Both the position numbers and the translations under genes were made by a program. Below, one piece after another: positions 27,757 to 39,001 of a stretch of 64,000 nucleotides of DNA. The first letter of the stretch is position 1; each line of letters begins with the position of its first letter. The notes beneath the pieces were generated by a model, which saw only the letters and a program-made list of their open reading frames with translations, was not told where the DNA came from and searched no databases. Where the stretch lies: the NCBI GenBank assembly GCA_002154655.1, contig NGUZ01000004.1, forward strand, positions 1 through 64,000, in the 5' to 3' direction. The stretch comes from Corynebacterium kefirresidentii (GTDB lineage: Bacteria; Actinomycetota; Actinomycetes; Mycobacteriales; Mycobacteriaceae).

Positions 27757-28371
27757 CTAGTCCACCCCGAAGGTCTGCAGGGTTTCCACGCTGGAATCTT
27801 CCAGCAGGTAGCGCGCGCCGATAACGCCCAGGGCACCCTCGTCGAGCAGACGGCGGACGTTGGGCACGCTGGCAACCAGCTGGGCGACGGTCTGGCGGGT
27901 GTGCTCCCGCTCGACGTCGTCAGTCGTGGCATGTGGACCCGCCACCAGTGCGGAGGCGGCAACCTTCTCGATGATGGGGCGTTGCAGGCCGGTGGGCAGC
28001 TCGCCGCCGGACACGAAACCGGTAGCCGCGCCCACCGCACCGCAGGATTGATGGCCGAGGACTACCAGCAGGTTGGGTTTGAGGGCAGCAAGGGCGTAGT
28101 CGAGGGAGGCTAGGACGGCGTCGTCAAGAATGTGGCCGGCAGTGCGGATGACAAAGGCATCGCCGAAGCCGATATTGAAGACGTGCTCGATAGGGGCGCG
28201 GGAGTCGGAACAGGAAATGACCACCACGCGAGGGTCCTGGCCGTGAGTTAGGCCCTCGCGGTTATAAATCTCGCGCACGTCGACGGTCTCGCCGTCCAAT
28301 ACGCGCTGATTTCCCGCCTGGAGGGCCTCCCATACGGCCTGCGGTTCGTGGGCAACATTACGTAAAGGCAT
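27757..28371 (-). CDS. canB: Beta-class carbonic anhydrase
   Basis: Zinc enzyme of 204 aa interconverting CO2 and bicarbonate. The Zn/catalytic motif ISCSDSRAP (Cys-x-Asp-x-Arg) is near residue 50 and the second ligands His-x-x-Cys are in GHQSCGAV. The ATG at 28371 is supported by TAGAAT 7 nt upstream. Location next to mutY matches canB (Rv3588c) of M. tuberculosis. It is divergent from mutY with start codons 36 bp apart. Confidence 0.93.
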   Translation of the reverse strand: MPLRNVAHEPQAVWEALQAGNQRVLDGETVDVREIYNREGLTHGQDPRVVVISCSDSRAPIEHVFNIGFGDAFVIRTAGHILDDAVLASLDYALAALKPNLLVVLGHQSCGAVGAATGFVSGGELPTGLQRPIIEKVAASALVAGPHATTDDVEREHTRQTVAQLVASVPNVRRLLDEGALGVIGARYLLEDSSVETLQTFGVD

Positions 28372-28378
28372 AGGCCAC

Positions 28379-28396
28379 ATTCTAATGCCCTAGACT
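28379..28396. promoter_or_regulatory. Divergent -10 elements, canB (-) and mutY (+)
   Basis: TAGAAT on the minus strand (28379-28384), 7 nt before canB, and TAGACT on the plus strand (28391-28396), 10 nt before mutY. The hexamers are 6 bp apart, so the two promoters overlap back to back. Confidence 0.45.
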
Positions 28397-28406
28397 ATCT
28401 CCCACG

Positions 28407-29267
28407 ATGGATTCGCAAGCTCTTCTTTCCTGGTTCGATGCCAATGAACGAGACCTGCCCTGGCGCCGGCCTGGCACGAGCGCGTGGGGTGTGCTGCTCA
28501 GTGAGGTCATGAGCCAGCAGACCCCAGTCGCCCGCGTGGCTCCGGTGTGGGAGGACTGGATGCGGCGCTGGCCCACCCCCGCAGACTTTGCCCAGGCTAC
28601 TCGAGCGGAGGTCCTGCGTGCCTGGGGCAAGCTGGGCTACCCGCGGCGCGCGCTGCGCCTGTGGGAGTGCGCGGCGGTCATTGGCGAGGGCGAGGTACCG
28701 GCGGACGTCGATGAATTGCTGCGCCTGCCTGGCATTGGGGATTACACCGCGCGCGCCGTGGCCTGTTTTCATTTCGGGGTCAACGTGCCGGTGGTCGATA
28801 CCAATGTGCGCCGGGTTTATACCCGCGCAGAAGAGGGCCGATTCCTTGCGCCGCAGCCATCGAAGCGGGAGTTGGCGGCCGTGGCAGAGCTTTTGCCGGC
28901 CGAGAATGGGCCGCGCTTTTCAGCCGCACTTATGGAGCTAGGCGCGCTGGTGTGTACGGCGAAGAATCCCGCCTGTAAGCAGTGCCCACTGCGCACTAGT
29001 TGCGCGTGGCAGCTGGCTGGTCGGCCGCAGCCGAGTGCGGAGGAGCAGGCGCGGGCGAAAAAGCGGGTGCAGAAGTTTGTAGGCACAGACCGGCAGGTGC
29101 GCGGCAAGATTTTGGATGTGCTGCGCGCAGCGGACGGGCCGGTTCCGCAGTCCGAAATTGATGTGGTCTGGCCCGATGCGGCGCAGCGCTCCCGCGCGTT
29201 GGCTTCGCTGCTTGCCGACGGCCTCGCCGAACAAAACGACGCCGGCCTATTCCACCTACCCATTTAG
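28407..29267 (+). CDS. mutY: A/G-specific adenine glycosylase MutY
   Basis: Removes adenine mispaired with 8-oxoguanine. The 286-aa protein has the catalytic region SEVMSQQTPV, the helix-hairpin-helix LPGIGDYTARAV, the catalytic Asp in VVDTNVRRV, and the 4Fe-4S loop C-x6-C-x2-C-x5-C starting at CTAKNPACKQC near residue 183. The C-terminal part is short, without an obvious full NUDIX-like 8-oxoG recognition domain; other actinobacterial MutY proteins are also short. Confidence 0.94.
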   Translation: MDSQALLSWFDANERDLPWRRPGTSAWGVLLSEVMSQQTPVARVAPVWEDWMRRWPTPADFAQATRAEVLRAWGKLGYPRRALRLWECAAVIGEGEVPADVDELLRLPGIGDYTARAVACFHFGVNVPVVDTNVRRVYTRAEEGRFLAPQPSKRELAAVAELLPAENGPRFSAALMELGALVCTAKNPACKQCPLRTSCAWQLAGRPQPSAEEQARAKKRVQKFVGTDRQVRGKILDVLRAADGPVPQSEIDVVWPDAAQRSRALASLLADGLAEQNDAGLFHLPI

Positions 29268-29323
29268 GCGACTAATAATGGCCGGCTATATTCGCAGGTC
29301 GCAATCCTGCGGGTGTGATCTAC

Positions 29324-29494
29324 CTAACGCCAACGGCCACGGAAATTGAAACCGCCGGGCAGATTCACCCACATGCCGCCGCGAGAATTGAATGTGACCG
29401 GCCCTACCTTGGTAGACATCGACGCGCCGGAGCCAGAAACGTTGATCCAGCTATTCTTGCCGGTCTTTTTTCTTGAACGATACTGAAGTCCCAT
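29324..29494 (-). CDS. Small DUF4236-like protein
   Basis: 56 aa, strongly basic and glycine-rich. It starts MGLQYRSRKKTGKNSW and continues with INVSGSGASMSTKVGPVTFNS, ending in a PGGFNF segment. This is the beta-hairpin pattern of DUF4236 ('F.. RK......NLSKSG...S...G'). The start is inferred from the domain edge and from TAAAAT 8 nt upstream of the ATG at 29494; the frame is open further upstream without support. It lies between mutY and the lipase. DUF4236 proteins are found in phage and host genomes and have no known function. Confidence 0.62.
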   Translation of the reverse strand: MGLQYRSRKKTGKNSWINVSGSGASMSTKVGPVTFNSRGGMWVNLPGGFNFRGRWR

Positions 29495-29552
29495 AGGCAT
29501 ATATTTTAGCAATTTCGCCTCCACCGTTCCTACTACCCAGTAGGTTTTGGAT

Positions 29553-30764
29553 ATGGAAAAGATTTGCATCAGACTTCTAACCGTTTGTTCGCTCATTCTC
29601 GGTTCCCTGCTAGTTCCACCTGCAGCGCAGGCTGCGGTAACCTCAGCGCGGCCATCGCCGCACGTACTCGACGGGGTCGGCCGCGGACAGGTATTCACCT
29701 ATGACACCACCACGGATAGCGGTCAGCCGATTCAGGCCTCGGCAACGTTGTATGAGCCAAATGCGCCGTGGCGCGGTAAAGGCGAACGCCCCACCATCAT
29801 CTTTGCGCCCGGCACCCGCGGCGCCGGCGACCAGTGTGCACCATCGCGGGCAGGCATGGGCCTAGGCTCGGTGGGGCTCAGCAAGGTCGGCTCCCCTACC
29901 ATCAATGCCAACTACGAGTACGGCTTCTACATGGGTGCGCTCCAGCATGGTGCCCGAGTCATCGTGGCAGACCTTATCGGACTCGGCATGCCAGGGCACC
30001 ACACCTATGTCAATCACATTGAAGAAGCGCACGCCATGCTCGATGCCGCCCGTTCCGGATTGGAGTTGGCCCACGCTCCAGAGGACGCCCCTATTGGCTT
30101 TGCGGGCTACTCGCAAGGCGGCGGCGCCTCGCTTGCCGCGGCGGAATTTGCCGATTCTTATGCACCTGAGCTGAACGTGGTCGGCACCTACTCCGGCGCT
30201 CCGCCAGCTGACTTGCCCAAGGTGATGAAAGCTATCGACGGTTCTTCCATCGTCCACGTGCTGGGCTACGCCATCAATGGCTTTGCCGAGCGCGACCCCC
30301 AGTTCCGCGACGCGGTACTAGAAGAGCTTAACCCTCGCGGCATCGACTTCTTGCGCTCGGCGGCCACCAGTTGTACGGGTGACTCCATCCTCATGTGGGG
30401 TTTTAGCAGCACGCGCCAACTCACCCGCACCGGGGAATCGCTTTCTGAGCTAGTAGAGCGCAAGCCCATCATCAAAGAAACTTTGCTGCGGCAGAACCAG
30501 GGCAAGCACCCGCTGAAGGGCCCGGCGATGATCGCTAGCTCGCCGCACGATGACCTCATTCCACACCAGCAGGTCCGCGCAGTCGCCGGGGCATATTGCC
30601 AGATGGGTGGAACCGTGGACTTCATAGCCGCGCCCGGCACCGCCACGATTCCAGGCGCAGGCGCCGACCACGCTTTACCGCTCTACATCAACGTCCCGGT
30701 GGGCTTGAAGTACCTCTTTGACCGCTTCGACGGGAAACCGGCGCCGTCCAATTGTGCTGGCTAA
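29553..30764 (+). CDS. Secreted lipase, LIP family
   Basis: 403-aa exported alpha/beta hydrolase. The signal peptide (about residues 1-28) ends in a PPAAQA-A site. FAPGTRGAGDQCAP supplies the oxyanion region, GFAGYSQGG near residue 186 the nucleophile Ser, SPHDDLIPH the acid and GADHALPLY the His. It matches the secretory lipase (LIP) family of lipophilic corynebacteria; LipS1 of C. accolens, which releases oleic acid from host triacylglycerol, is of this general kind. TAGGTT lies 6 nt before the ATG at 29553. Which lipid it cuts is inference. Confidence 0.85.
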   Translation: MEKICIRLLTVCSLILGSLLVPPAAQAAVTSARPSPHVLDGVGRGQVFTYDTTTDSGQPIQASATLYEPNAPWRGKGERPTIIFAPGTRGAGDQCAPSRAGMGLGSVGLSKVGSPTINANYEYGFYMGALQHGARVIVADLIGLGMPGHHTYVNHIEEAHAMLDAARSGLELAHAPEDAPIGFAGYSQGGGASLAAAEFADSYAPELNVVGTYSGAPPADLPKVMKAIDGSSIVHVLGYAINGFAERDPQFRDAVLEELNPRGIDFLRSAATSCTGDSILMWGFSSTRQLTRTGESLSELVERKPIIKETLLRQNQGKHPLKGPAMIASSPHDDLIPHQQVRAVAGAYCQMGGTVDFIAAPGTATIPGAGADHALPLYINVPVGLKYLFDRFDGKPAPSNCAG

Positions 30765-30796
30765 GGAGCCCGAGAAAAAAGAAAACTGCACGCAAC

Positions 30797-30841
30797 GAAA
30801 ACCACCCAGCCTCGCAGAAAAGCGAGAAGCTGGGTGGTTTA
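30797..30841. terminator. Bidirectional terminator between lipase and clpC
   Basis: Arms AACCACCCAGC and GCTGGGTGGTT with an inner CTCGC/GCGAG stem, flanked by A-rich sequence on one side and T-rich on the other. It can stop transcription from both converging genes. Confidence 0.88.
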
Positions 30842-30854
30842 TCTATTTTCCGGC

Positions 30855-33605
30855 TTACATCGGCTGGCCGGCGCCTGCTGGCGGCGGGTTATGGCCATCG
30901 TCATCGGAGTCGGTGTCGGACTCTAGGTCGGTGCCGGCGGCGGTCGAACCGCCATCGCCTGGGACATCTGGGGTGATGATGTCAGGCTCGCTAGAGTCGG
31001 TGGACTCGGCGTCGTTGTCGCGCACCTCGGCGTCGTCAAGCTGAGGCTCCTCGGAGTCGTCCGGCAGAGGCTTCGGGCGCGGGCTGAAGGTGAACTTCGC
31101 GCCCGTATTGTCCTTAGACTCGCCGTCCCAACCTTCGACGTCAACGGTAATGATTTCACCGGCACCGATTTCGCCGAAGAGGATCTTTTCGGAGAGCTGA
31201 TCCTCGATCTCGCGCTGAATGGTGCGACGCAGCGGGCGAGCACCCAAGACCGGGTCGAAGCCACGCTTGGCCAGGAGGTTCTTGGCCTTGTCCGTAAGCT
31301 CGATGCCCATATCGCGCTCCTCCAGCTGCTTGGCCACGCGGCCGATGAGCAGCTCGACCATTTCCACAATCTGCTCCTGAGTGAGCTGGTGGAAGACAAC
31401 GATGTCATCGATACGGTTCAAGAACTCCGGGCGGAAGTGCTTCTTCAGCTCGTCGTTGACCTTCTGCTTCATCCGATCGTACTGGGCATCCGCATCATTT
31501 TCGGAAGATCCAGTAAAGCCCAAGCCCACCGGCTTCGAGATGTCCTGGGTACCCAAGTTCGAGGTAAAGATGAGAACGGTGTTCTTGAAGTCAACAACGC
31601 GACCCTGGCCGTCGGTAAGCCGGCCGTCTTCCAGCACCTGCAACAAGGTGTTGTAGATCTCCTTGTGGGCCTTCTCAATCTCATCAAAAAGCACAACGGA
31701 GAACGGCTTGCGGCGAACCTTCTCGGTCAGCTGGCCACCTTCTTCGTAGCCGACGTATCCCGGAGGGGCACCGAAGAGACGAGAAGCGGTGAAGCGGTCG
31801 TGGAATTCGCCCATATCGATCTGGATGAGGTCATCATCCGAACCGAAGAGGAAGTTAGCCAGGGACTTCGATAGCTCGGTCTTACCCACACCGGACGGGC
31901 CGGCGAAGATGAAGGAGCCGGATGGACGGCGCGGATCCTTGAGGCCTGCACGGGTGCGGCGGATGGCGCGGGAGACGGACTTGACCGCCTCGTCCTGGCC
32001 AATGATGCGCTTGTGCAGCTCCTCTTCCATGTTGAGCAGACGGTTGGATTCCTTCTCCGTCAGCTTCAGGACAGGGATGCCGGTCCAGTGTGCCAGCACC
32101 TCTGCAATCTGGTCCTCGCCAACCTCGGCGATTTCCTCGAGGTCACCGGAACGCCACTGCTTTTCCTTCTCAGCGCGCTCCTCACCCAGCTTGCGCTCCT
32201 TATCGCGCAGGCCAGCTGCCTTTTCGAAGTCTTGGGCATCGATGGCCGCTTCCTTTTCCTTGCGGACCTCAGCGATGCGGTCATCGACCTCGCGCAGGCC
32301 CTTTGGTGCGGTCATGCGCTTGATGCGCATGCGCGCGCCAGCCTCATCGAGAAGGTCAACGGCCTTATCCGGCAAGAAGCGGTCATTGATGTAGCGATCC
32401 GACAGGGAAGCTGCAGCGTGCAGCGCCTCATCGGTATAAGACACGCGGTGGTGAGCCTCGTACTTATCGCGCAGGCCCTTCAAAATCAAGAAGGTGTCAT
32501 CCAGGGACGGCTCGTCTACCTTAACCGGCTGGAAACGACGCTCGAGGGCGGCATCCTTTTCGATGTGTTTGCGATACTCATCCAAAGTGGTAGCACCGAT
32601 GGTCTGCAGCTCGCCACGGGCCAACTTTGGTTTGAGCAAGGAAGCTGCATCGATAGCACCTTCAGCAGCACCAGCACCGACCAAGGTGTGGATCTCATCG
32701 ATGAACAAGATGATATCGCCGCGCTGGTTAATCTCCTTGAGCACCTTCTTCAGGCGCTCCTCGAAGTCACCGCGGTAACGAGAGCCGGCCACCAGGGAGC
32801 CTAGGTCAAGCGAGTAGAGCTGCTTGTCCTTGAGGGTTTCTGGGACCTTGCCGTTGACGATGTCGAGCGCCAAGCCCTCAACCACGGCGGTCTTACCAAC
32901 GCCCGGCTCACCGATGAGGACCGGATTATTCTTTGTGCGGCGAGAGAGCACTTGCATGATGCGCTCTACCTCGGACTCGCGGCCAACGACAGGATCCAGC
33001 TTGCCGTCCTTGGCAGCCTGGGTGAGGTTGCGGCCGAATTGATCAAGCACCAGGGAATTGGAACGCTCACCAGAACCACCGGAGCCGCCACGAGCGCCGG
33101 CGCCAGCACCTGCACCGACTGGACCGGAGCCTTGGCCATTGGAGGAGCCGCCCTCCTGCTGGCCGCCTTCGTAGCCGGACAGCAACTGGATAACCTGCTG
33201 GCGCACGCGTGGCAGGTCGGCGCCGAGCTTGGTCAGCACCTGCGCGGCGACGCCATCGCCCTCACGAATGAGCCCCAGCAGCAAGAACTCAGTACCGATG
33301 TACTTGTGTCCCATCTGCAGGCCCTCACGCAGGGAGAGCTCAAGAACCTTCTTGGCACGTGGAGTAAAGGGGATGTGGCCGGTGTGTGGCTGGCTACCCT
33401 GGCCGATGATTTCCTCGACCTCACGGCGGACATCCTCTAGGGAAATACCCATGGATTGCAGTGCCTTGGCAGCGACGCCTTCGCCTTCATGGATAAGGCC
33501 GAGCAGGATGTGCTCGGTGCCGATGTAATTGTGGTTAAGCATGCGTGCTTCTTCCTGCGCCAAAACGATGACGCGGCGAGCACGATCGGTAAACCTCTCG
33601 AACAT
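30855..33605 (-). CDS. clpC: ATP-dependent Clp protease ATPase subunit ClpC
   Basis: AAA+ unfoldase of 916 aa that feeds substrates to ClpP1P2. Two N-terminal Clp repeats ([20 protein letters not shown]) are followed by Walker A GEPGVGKT near residue 219. Then come a UVR-type middle domain ([17 protein letters not shown]), the second Walker A GPSGVGKT and a C-terminal D2 domain. The last 60 residues form an acidic Ser/Asp/Glu/Pro tail. The promoter region carries candidate SigH and ClgR signals. It is essential in related actinobacteria. Confidence 0.96.
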   Translation of the reverse strand: MFERFTDRARRVIVLAQEEARMLNHNYIGTEHILLGLIHEGEGVAAKALQSMGISLEDVRREVEEIIGQGSQPHTGHIPFTPRAKKVLELSLREGLQMGHKYIGTEFLLLGLIREGDGVAAQVLTKLGADLPRVRQQVIQLLSGYEGGQQEGGSSNGQGSGPVGAGAGAGARGGSGGSGERSNSLVLDQFGRNLTQAAKDGKLDPVVGRESEVERIMQVLSRRTKNNPVLIGEPGVGKTAVVEGLALDIVNGKVPETLKDKQLYSLDLGSLVAGSRYRGDFEERLKKVLKEINQRGDIILFIDEIHTLVGAGAAEGAIDAASLLKPKLARGELQTIGATTLDEYRKHIEKDAALERRFQPVKVDEPSLDDTFLILKGLRDKYEAHHRVSYTDEALHAAASLSDRYINDRFLPDKAVDLLDEAGARMRIKRMTAPKGLREVDDRIAEVRKEKEAAIDAQDFEKAAGLRDKERKLGEERAEKEKQWRSGDLEEIAEVGEDQIAEVLAHWTGIPVLKLTEKESNRLLNMEEELHKRIIGQDEAVKSVSRAIRRTRAGLKDPRRPSGSFIFAGPSGVGKTELSKSLANFLFGSDDDLIQIDMGEFHDRFTASRLFGAPPGYVGYEEGGQLTEKVRRKPFSVVLFDEIEKAHKEIYNTLLQVLEDGRLTDGQGRVVDFKNTVLIFTSNLGTQDISKPVGLGFTGSSENDADAQYDRMKQKVNDELKKHFRPEFLNRIDDIVVFHQLTQEQIVEMVELLIGRVAKQLEERDMGIELTDKAKNLLAKRGFDPVLGARPLRRTIQREIEDQLSEKILFGEIGAGEIITVDVEGWDGESKDNTGAKFTFSPRPKPLPDDSEEPQLDDAEVRDNDAESTDSSEPDIITPDVPGDGGSTAAGTDLESDTDSDDDGHNPPPAGAGQPM

Positions 33606-33645
33606 GATTCCCCTATACTTTCGCTTCTAATGTGTCACCCACTCT

Positions 33646-33671
33646 AACGCGGCAATCCGCCGATCATTTCC
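33646..33671 (-). promoter_or_regulatory. Candidate SigH promoter of clpC
   Basis: On the minus strand, GGAAAT (33666-33671) and GTT (33646-33648) are separated by 17 nt, which fits the GGAA-N(18-20)-GTT layout of corynebacterial SigH promoters. It would start transcription about 35 nt before the clpC ATG. Confidence 0.45.
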
Positions 33672-33736
33672 GGTTTTGCTCCCAGATGCCCGCAATACCG
33701 CGATAATTCCCCATCTTCGCAGCTCACACGGGTGTA

Positions 33737-33747
33737 CGCCGGTAGCG
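33737..33747. promoter_or_regulatory. Candidate ClgR operator
   Basis: CGCCGGTAGCG with flanks TGTA and AAC. By eye it fits the C. glutamicum ClgR consensus WNNWCGCYNANRGCGWWS at all but one fixed position. It lies 132 bp before clpC and 80 bp before the pseudokinase gene, so it could act on either. Confidence 0.5.
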
Positions 33748-33827
33748 AACAGGGGCACGGGCATGTAATCTGGAATCGTTTTATTGTTCCCTGCTCCTCT
33801 TTCGCACTGTTTAAGGAAATCTCCACC

Positions 33828-35054
33828 GTGCCGCAACTTCCTGAGTTCTTCGCCACCCAACACAACCTGCACGAATTGGCAGTAGTGGATGAAGATCCTT
33901 CCTCCACGCTCTTCGCCGTGGAAGACGGAGCCACGCATCAGCCATTGAGCGTGGAGATTTTCGCCCCAGGAATCACCGGTATGGTGGAAAAGTCCACCGC
34001 GCTACATGGATTACACCACCCGGCTATCGCACCGCTGGTGGGCACGGGCACTACCGCCGACGGGCAAGAGTTCATTGTCCGCGAGGGGTTTGTCGGCACC
34101 CAGCTTTCGCAAGTTCCCAATAATCTCAGCCGCGCGGACGCGGCGGAGATCTTTGGCCCCCTGGCCGGAGCGGTGGACTTTTTGATCTCTCGCAAGCAGG
34201 CAGACTTTGCGGTCCATGGGCTAAGGGAGGCCCGGGTGGGCGTCGACAAGCAGCGGCAGATTTCGGTTCTGGCCGCGGTCGGCCCGTCGGGTGAGGAGCA
34301 CGGCGATGCGGTAGAAGCATTCGAGCAACTCGTCGCGCGCAAGTGCCCGGACTATAAGGCCACCGGCACGGCGGATAGCGCCAAGGATGTGGTGGCGCAT
34401 CTGCGCCCGCAGCGAGAGTTCGATACCGCGCAGATCCCGCGCGTGCAAGCCCCCGAACCGCGCCCCCAGCAGCAATTCGCCCCGCCGCAGCCGCAGCAGC
34501 AGGCGATGGCCCAGCCCATGGGGCAACAGCCCATGGGGCAGCAACCCATGGGGCAACAGCCCATGGCGCCAGCGCCGCAGAAGAAGGGCAAGGGCGGCCT
34601 CATTGCGTTGATTAGCGTGTTGGCGGTGGCCGCGATTGCTGCCGCGGCGGCGCTGTGGTTCTTCTTGTCCCACCCCAGCTGGAATGACAAAGAACAAAAC
34701 CTGGCGGATGCGTACCCGAACCTGGTGAGCTCCCGTAGTGGCCAGGAGGGCTTCGATGGGGCAAAGTGTTCCTCGCGTGAGCCGGAGTCTGGCCAGGAGG
34801 CCAAGATTTCCTGCGTGGGCGATGGGTTTAGCTATATCGTGACCTACTACCCCAGCATAGAAGAGCGCGATGCCATGCTTCCCGACGCCGAGCCGGTGGA
34901 GCTTTCCAATGACCAGTGCACCATCCAAAGCTATGAGACCACCGCGGATGTTCCTACCTACGTCATGGCCGTTGAAGGCACCCAATCCGCGTTCCTCGTG
35001 TGGGGCGATAAGGCTGAAAACGAGCGGCTGAACCTGCCGCTGTGCGCCTCTTAA
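33828..35054 (+). CDS. Membrane-anchored protein with degenerate kinase domain
   Basis: 408 aa. Residues 1-190 read like a Ser/Thr protein kinase fold without its catalytic residues. PLSVEIFAP stands where the VAVK lysine would be, LHGLHHPAIAPLVGTG matches the post-C-helix segment, HGLREARVGVD replaces HRDLKPANVLVD, and no DFG is seen. A Pro/Gln-rich linker with PMGQQ repeats follows at about 225-250. One membrane helix comes next (about 257-280), then a 120-residue external domain with four Cys. AAGGA precedes the GTG at 33828. It is divergent from clpC. A role as a signalling scaffold is inference. Confidence 0.75.
   Translation: MPQLPEFFATQHNLHELAVVDEDPSSTLFAVEDGATHQPLSVEIFAPGITGMVEKSTALHGLHHPAIAPLVGTGTTADGQEFIVREGFVGTQLSQVPNNLSRADAAEIFGPLAGAVDFLISRKQADFAVHGLREARVGVDKQRQISVLAAVGPSGEEHGDAVEAFEQLVARKCPDYKATGTADSAKDVVAHLRPQREFDTAQIPRVQAPEPRPQQQFAPPQPQQQAMAQPMGQQPMGQQPMGQQPMAPAPQKKGKGGLIALISVLAVAAIAAAAALWFFLSHPSWNDKEQNLADAYPNLVSSRSGQEGFDGAKCSSREPESGQEAKISCVGDGFSYIVTYYPSIEERDAMLPDAEPVELSNDQCTIQSYETTADVPTYVMAVEGTQSAFLVWGDKAENERLNLPLCAS
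34512..34568 (+). repeat. 15-bp tandem repeat in pseudokinase linker
   Basis: About 3.5 near-identical copies of CCCATGGGGCAACAG, coding for PMGQQ units. The copies differ by only one or two third-position bases, so the array is recent and may vary in copy number between strains. Confidence 0.75.
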
Positions 35055-35074
35055 ATCGCACTCTCAGAGTTTCC

Positions 35075-35102
35075 GGCCCGCCGCGCGTAGCGTGTGCGGG
35101 CC
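35075..35102. terminator. Possible hairpin between converging genes
   Basis: Arms GGCCCGC and GCGGGCC with a 14-nt loop, located between the pseudokinase gene and the MFS gene. The T-tract is poor, so terminator function is uncertain. Confidence 0.4.
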
Positions 35103-35120
35103 TTGTGCCTGTCCTAGTGG

Positions 35121-38090
<2,970 letters not shown>

Positions 38091-38102
38091 TGGGCTGCAT
38101 GC

Positions 38103-38108
38103 TACGTT
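38103..38108 (+). promoter_or_regulatory. -10 element of crtB (leaderless type)
   Basis: TACGTT followed by 7 nt and the ATG at 38116. It favours that ATG over the in-frame TTG at 38107, which overlaps the hexamer. Confidence 0.4.
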
Positions 38109-38115
38109 GACAGAT

Positions 38116-38991
38116 ATGCTTTCTCGCTATGACCAAGCGGCCTCCCGCGCGGCCGCACAGGTTATGGGGCGCTACTCCACCAGCTTCTCGCTGGCCACGC
38201 GGCTCTTGCGCGGGCGGGTGCGCGCCGATATCCGCCACTTATACGCGGTGGTGCGCATTGCCGATGAGCTTGTCGACGGCGCCGCTGCCCAAGCCCACAC
38301 CGACCCCGCCGCCGCACTGGATGCCTACGAGAAAACCATCCTGGCCGCACCGCAGCAGCGACTGCACACGGATCTCGTGGTCCACGCTTATGCCTTAACC
38401 GCGCGTCGCTGTGGTTTCCCCCGCGAGTACCTTGTTGCCTTCTTTCACTCCATGCGCGCGGATCTTAAACAACGCGAGTATTCTTCGGCCGAGCTGCAGG
38501 ACTATATCTACGGCTCGGCGGAAGTCATTGGGCTTTTGTGTCTACAGATTTTCCTGGCCGAGGAAAACGTTTCACCCGCCGACCGCACTGCGATGGAACG
38601 CGGCGCCCGCGCGCTGGGTTCGGCATTCCAGAAGATAAACTTCCTGCGTGATTTGGGCGAGGATAGCTCTACTTTGGGGCGCACCTATTTTCAGCAGGCC
38701 CCATCCGGCCGGATTGATGAGGCCACCAAGTCCGCGCTCATCGCAGAGATCCGCCAGGAGCTTGCTACCGCCGCGCTCACCATCGACTTGCTACCTTCCT
38801 CCGCACGGGTTGGTGTGAGCGCGGCGGCGGATATCTTTGCCGAGCTGACCAATCGCCTCGCCGCAACCCCTGCTACGGACCTCGCCACCACGCGCGTATC
38901 CGTGCCCAACCACACCAAGGCTTGGTTAGCGGCCCGCGCAGTGCGCCGCCGCGGCCACAGCAAGCACGCCCCACACCCAGCCGAAGATTAA
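38116..38991 (+). CDS. crtB: Phytoene/squalene synthase family protein
   Basis: 291-aa head-to-head prenyl synthase. Aspartate-rich motifs are RIADELVDG near residue 53 and NFLRDLGED near residue 177, both needed for diphosphate binding. The N-terminal YSTSFSLATRLL segment is also typical. It probably condenses two geranylgeranyl diphosphates to phytoene, as the next gene is a desaturase. Squalene-type chemistry from farnesyl diphosphate remains possible. crtI follows 10 bp later with AAGGAG between. Confidence 0.88.
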   Translation: MLSRYDQAASRAAAQVMGRYSTSFSLATRLLRGRVRADIRHLYAVVRIADELVDGAAAQAHTDPAAALDAYEKTILAAPQQRLHTDLVVHAYALTARRCGFPREYLVAFFHSMRADLKQREYSSAELQDYIYGSAEVIGLLCLQIFLAEENVSPADRTAMERGARALGSAFQKINFLRDLGEDSSTLGRTYFQQAPSGRIDEATKSALIAEIRQELATAALTIDLLPSSARVGVSAAADIFAELTNRLAATPATDLATTRVSVPNHTKAWLAARAVRRRGHSKHAPHPAED

Positions 38992-39001
38992 GGAGAACGT
39001 C

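Noticed and set aside
29270..29322. Weak hairpin CGCAGG/CCTGCG between mutY and the DUF4236-like gene
   Set aside because: Short stem and no T-tract; not strong enough to call a terminator.
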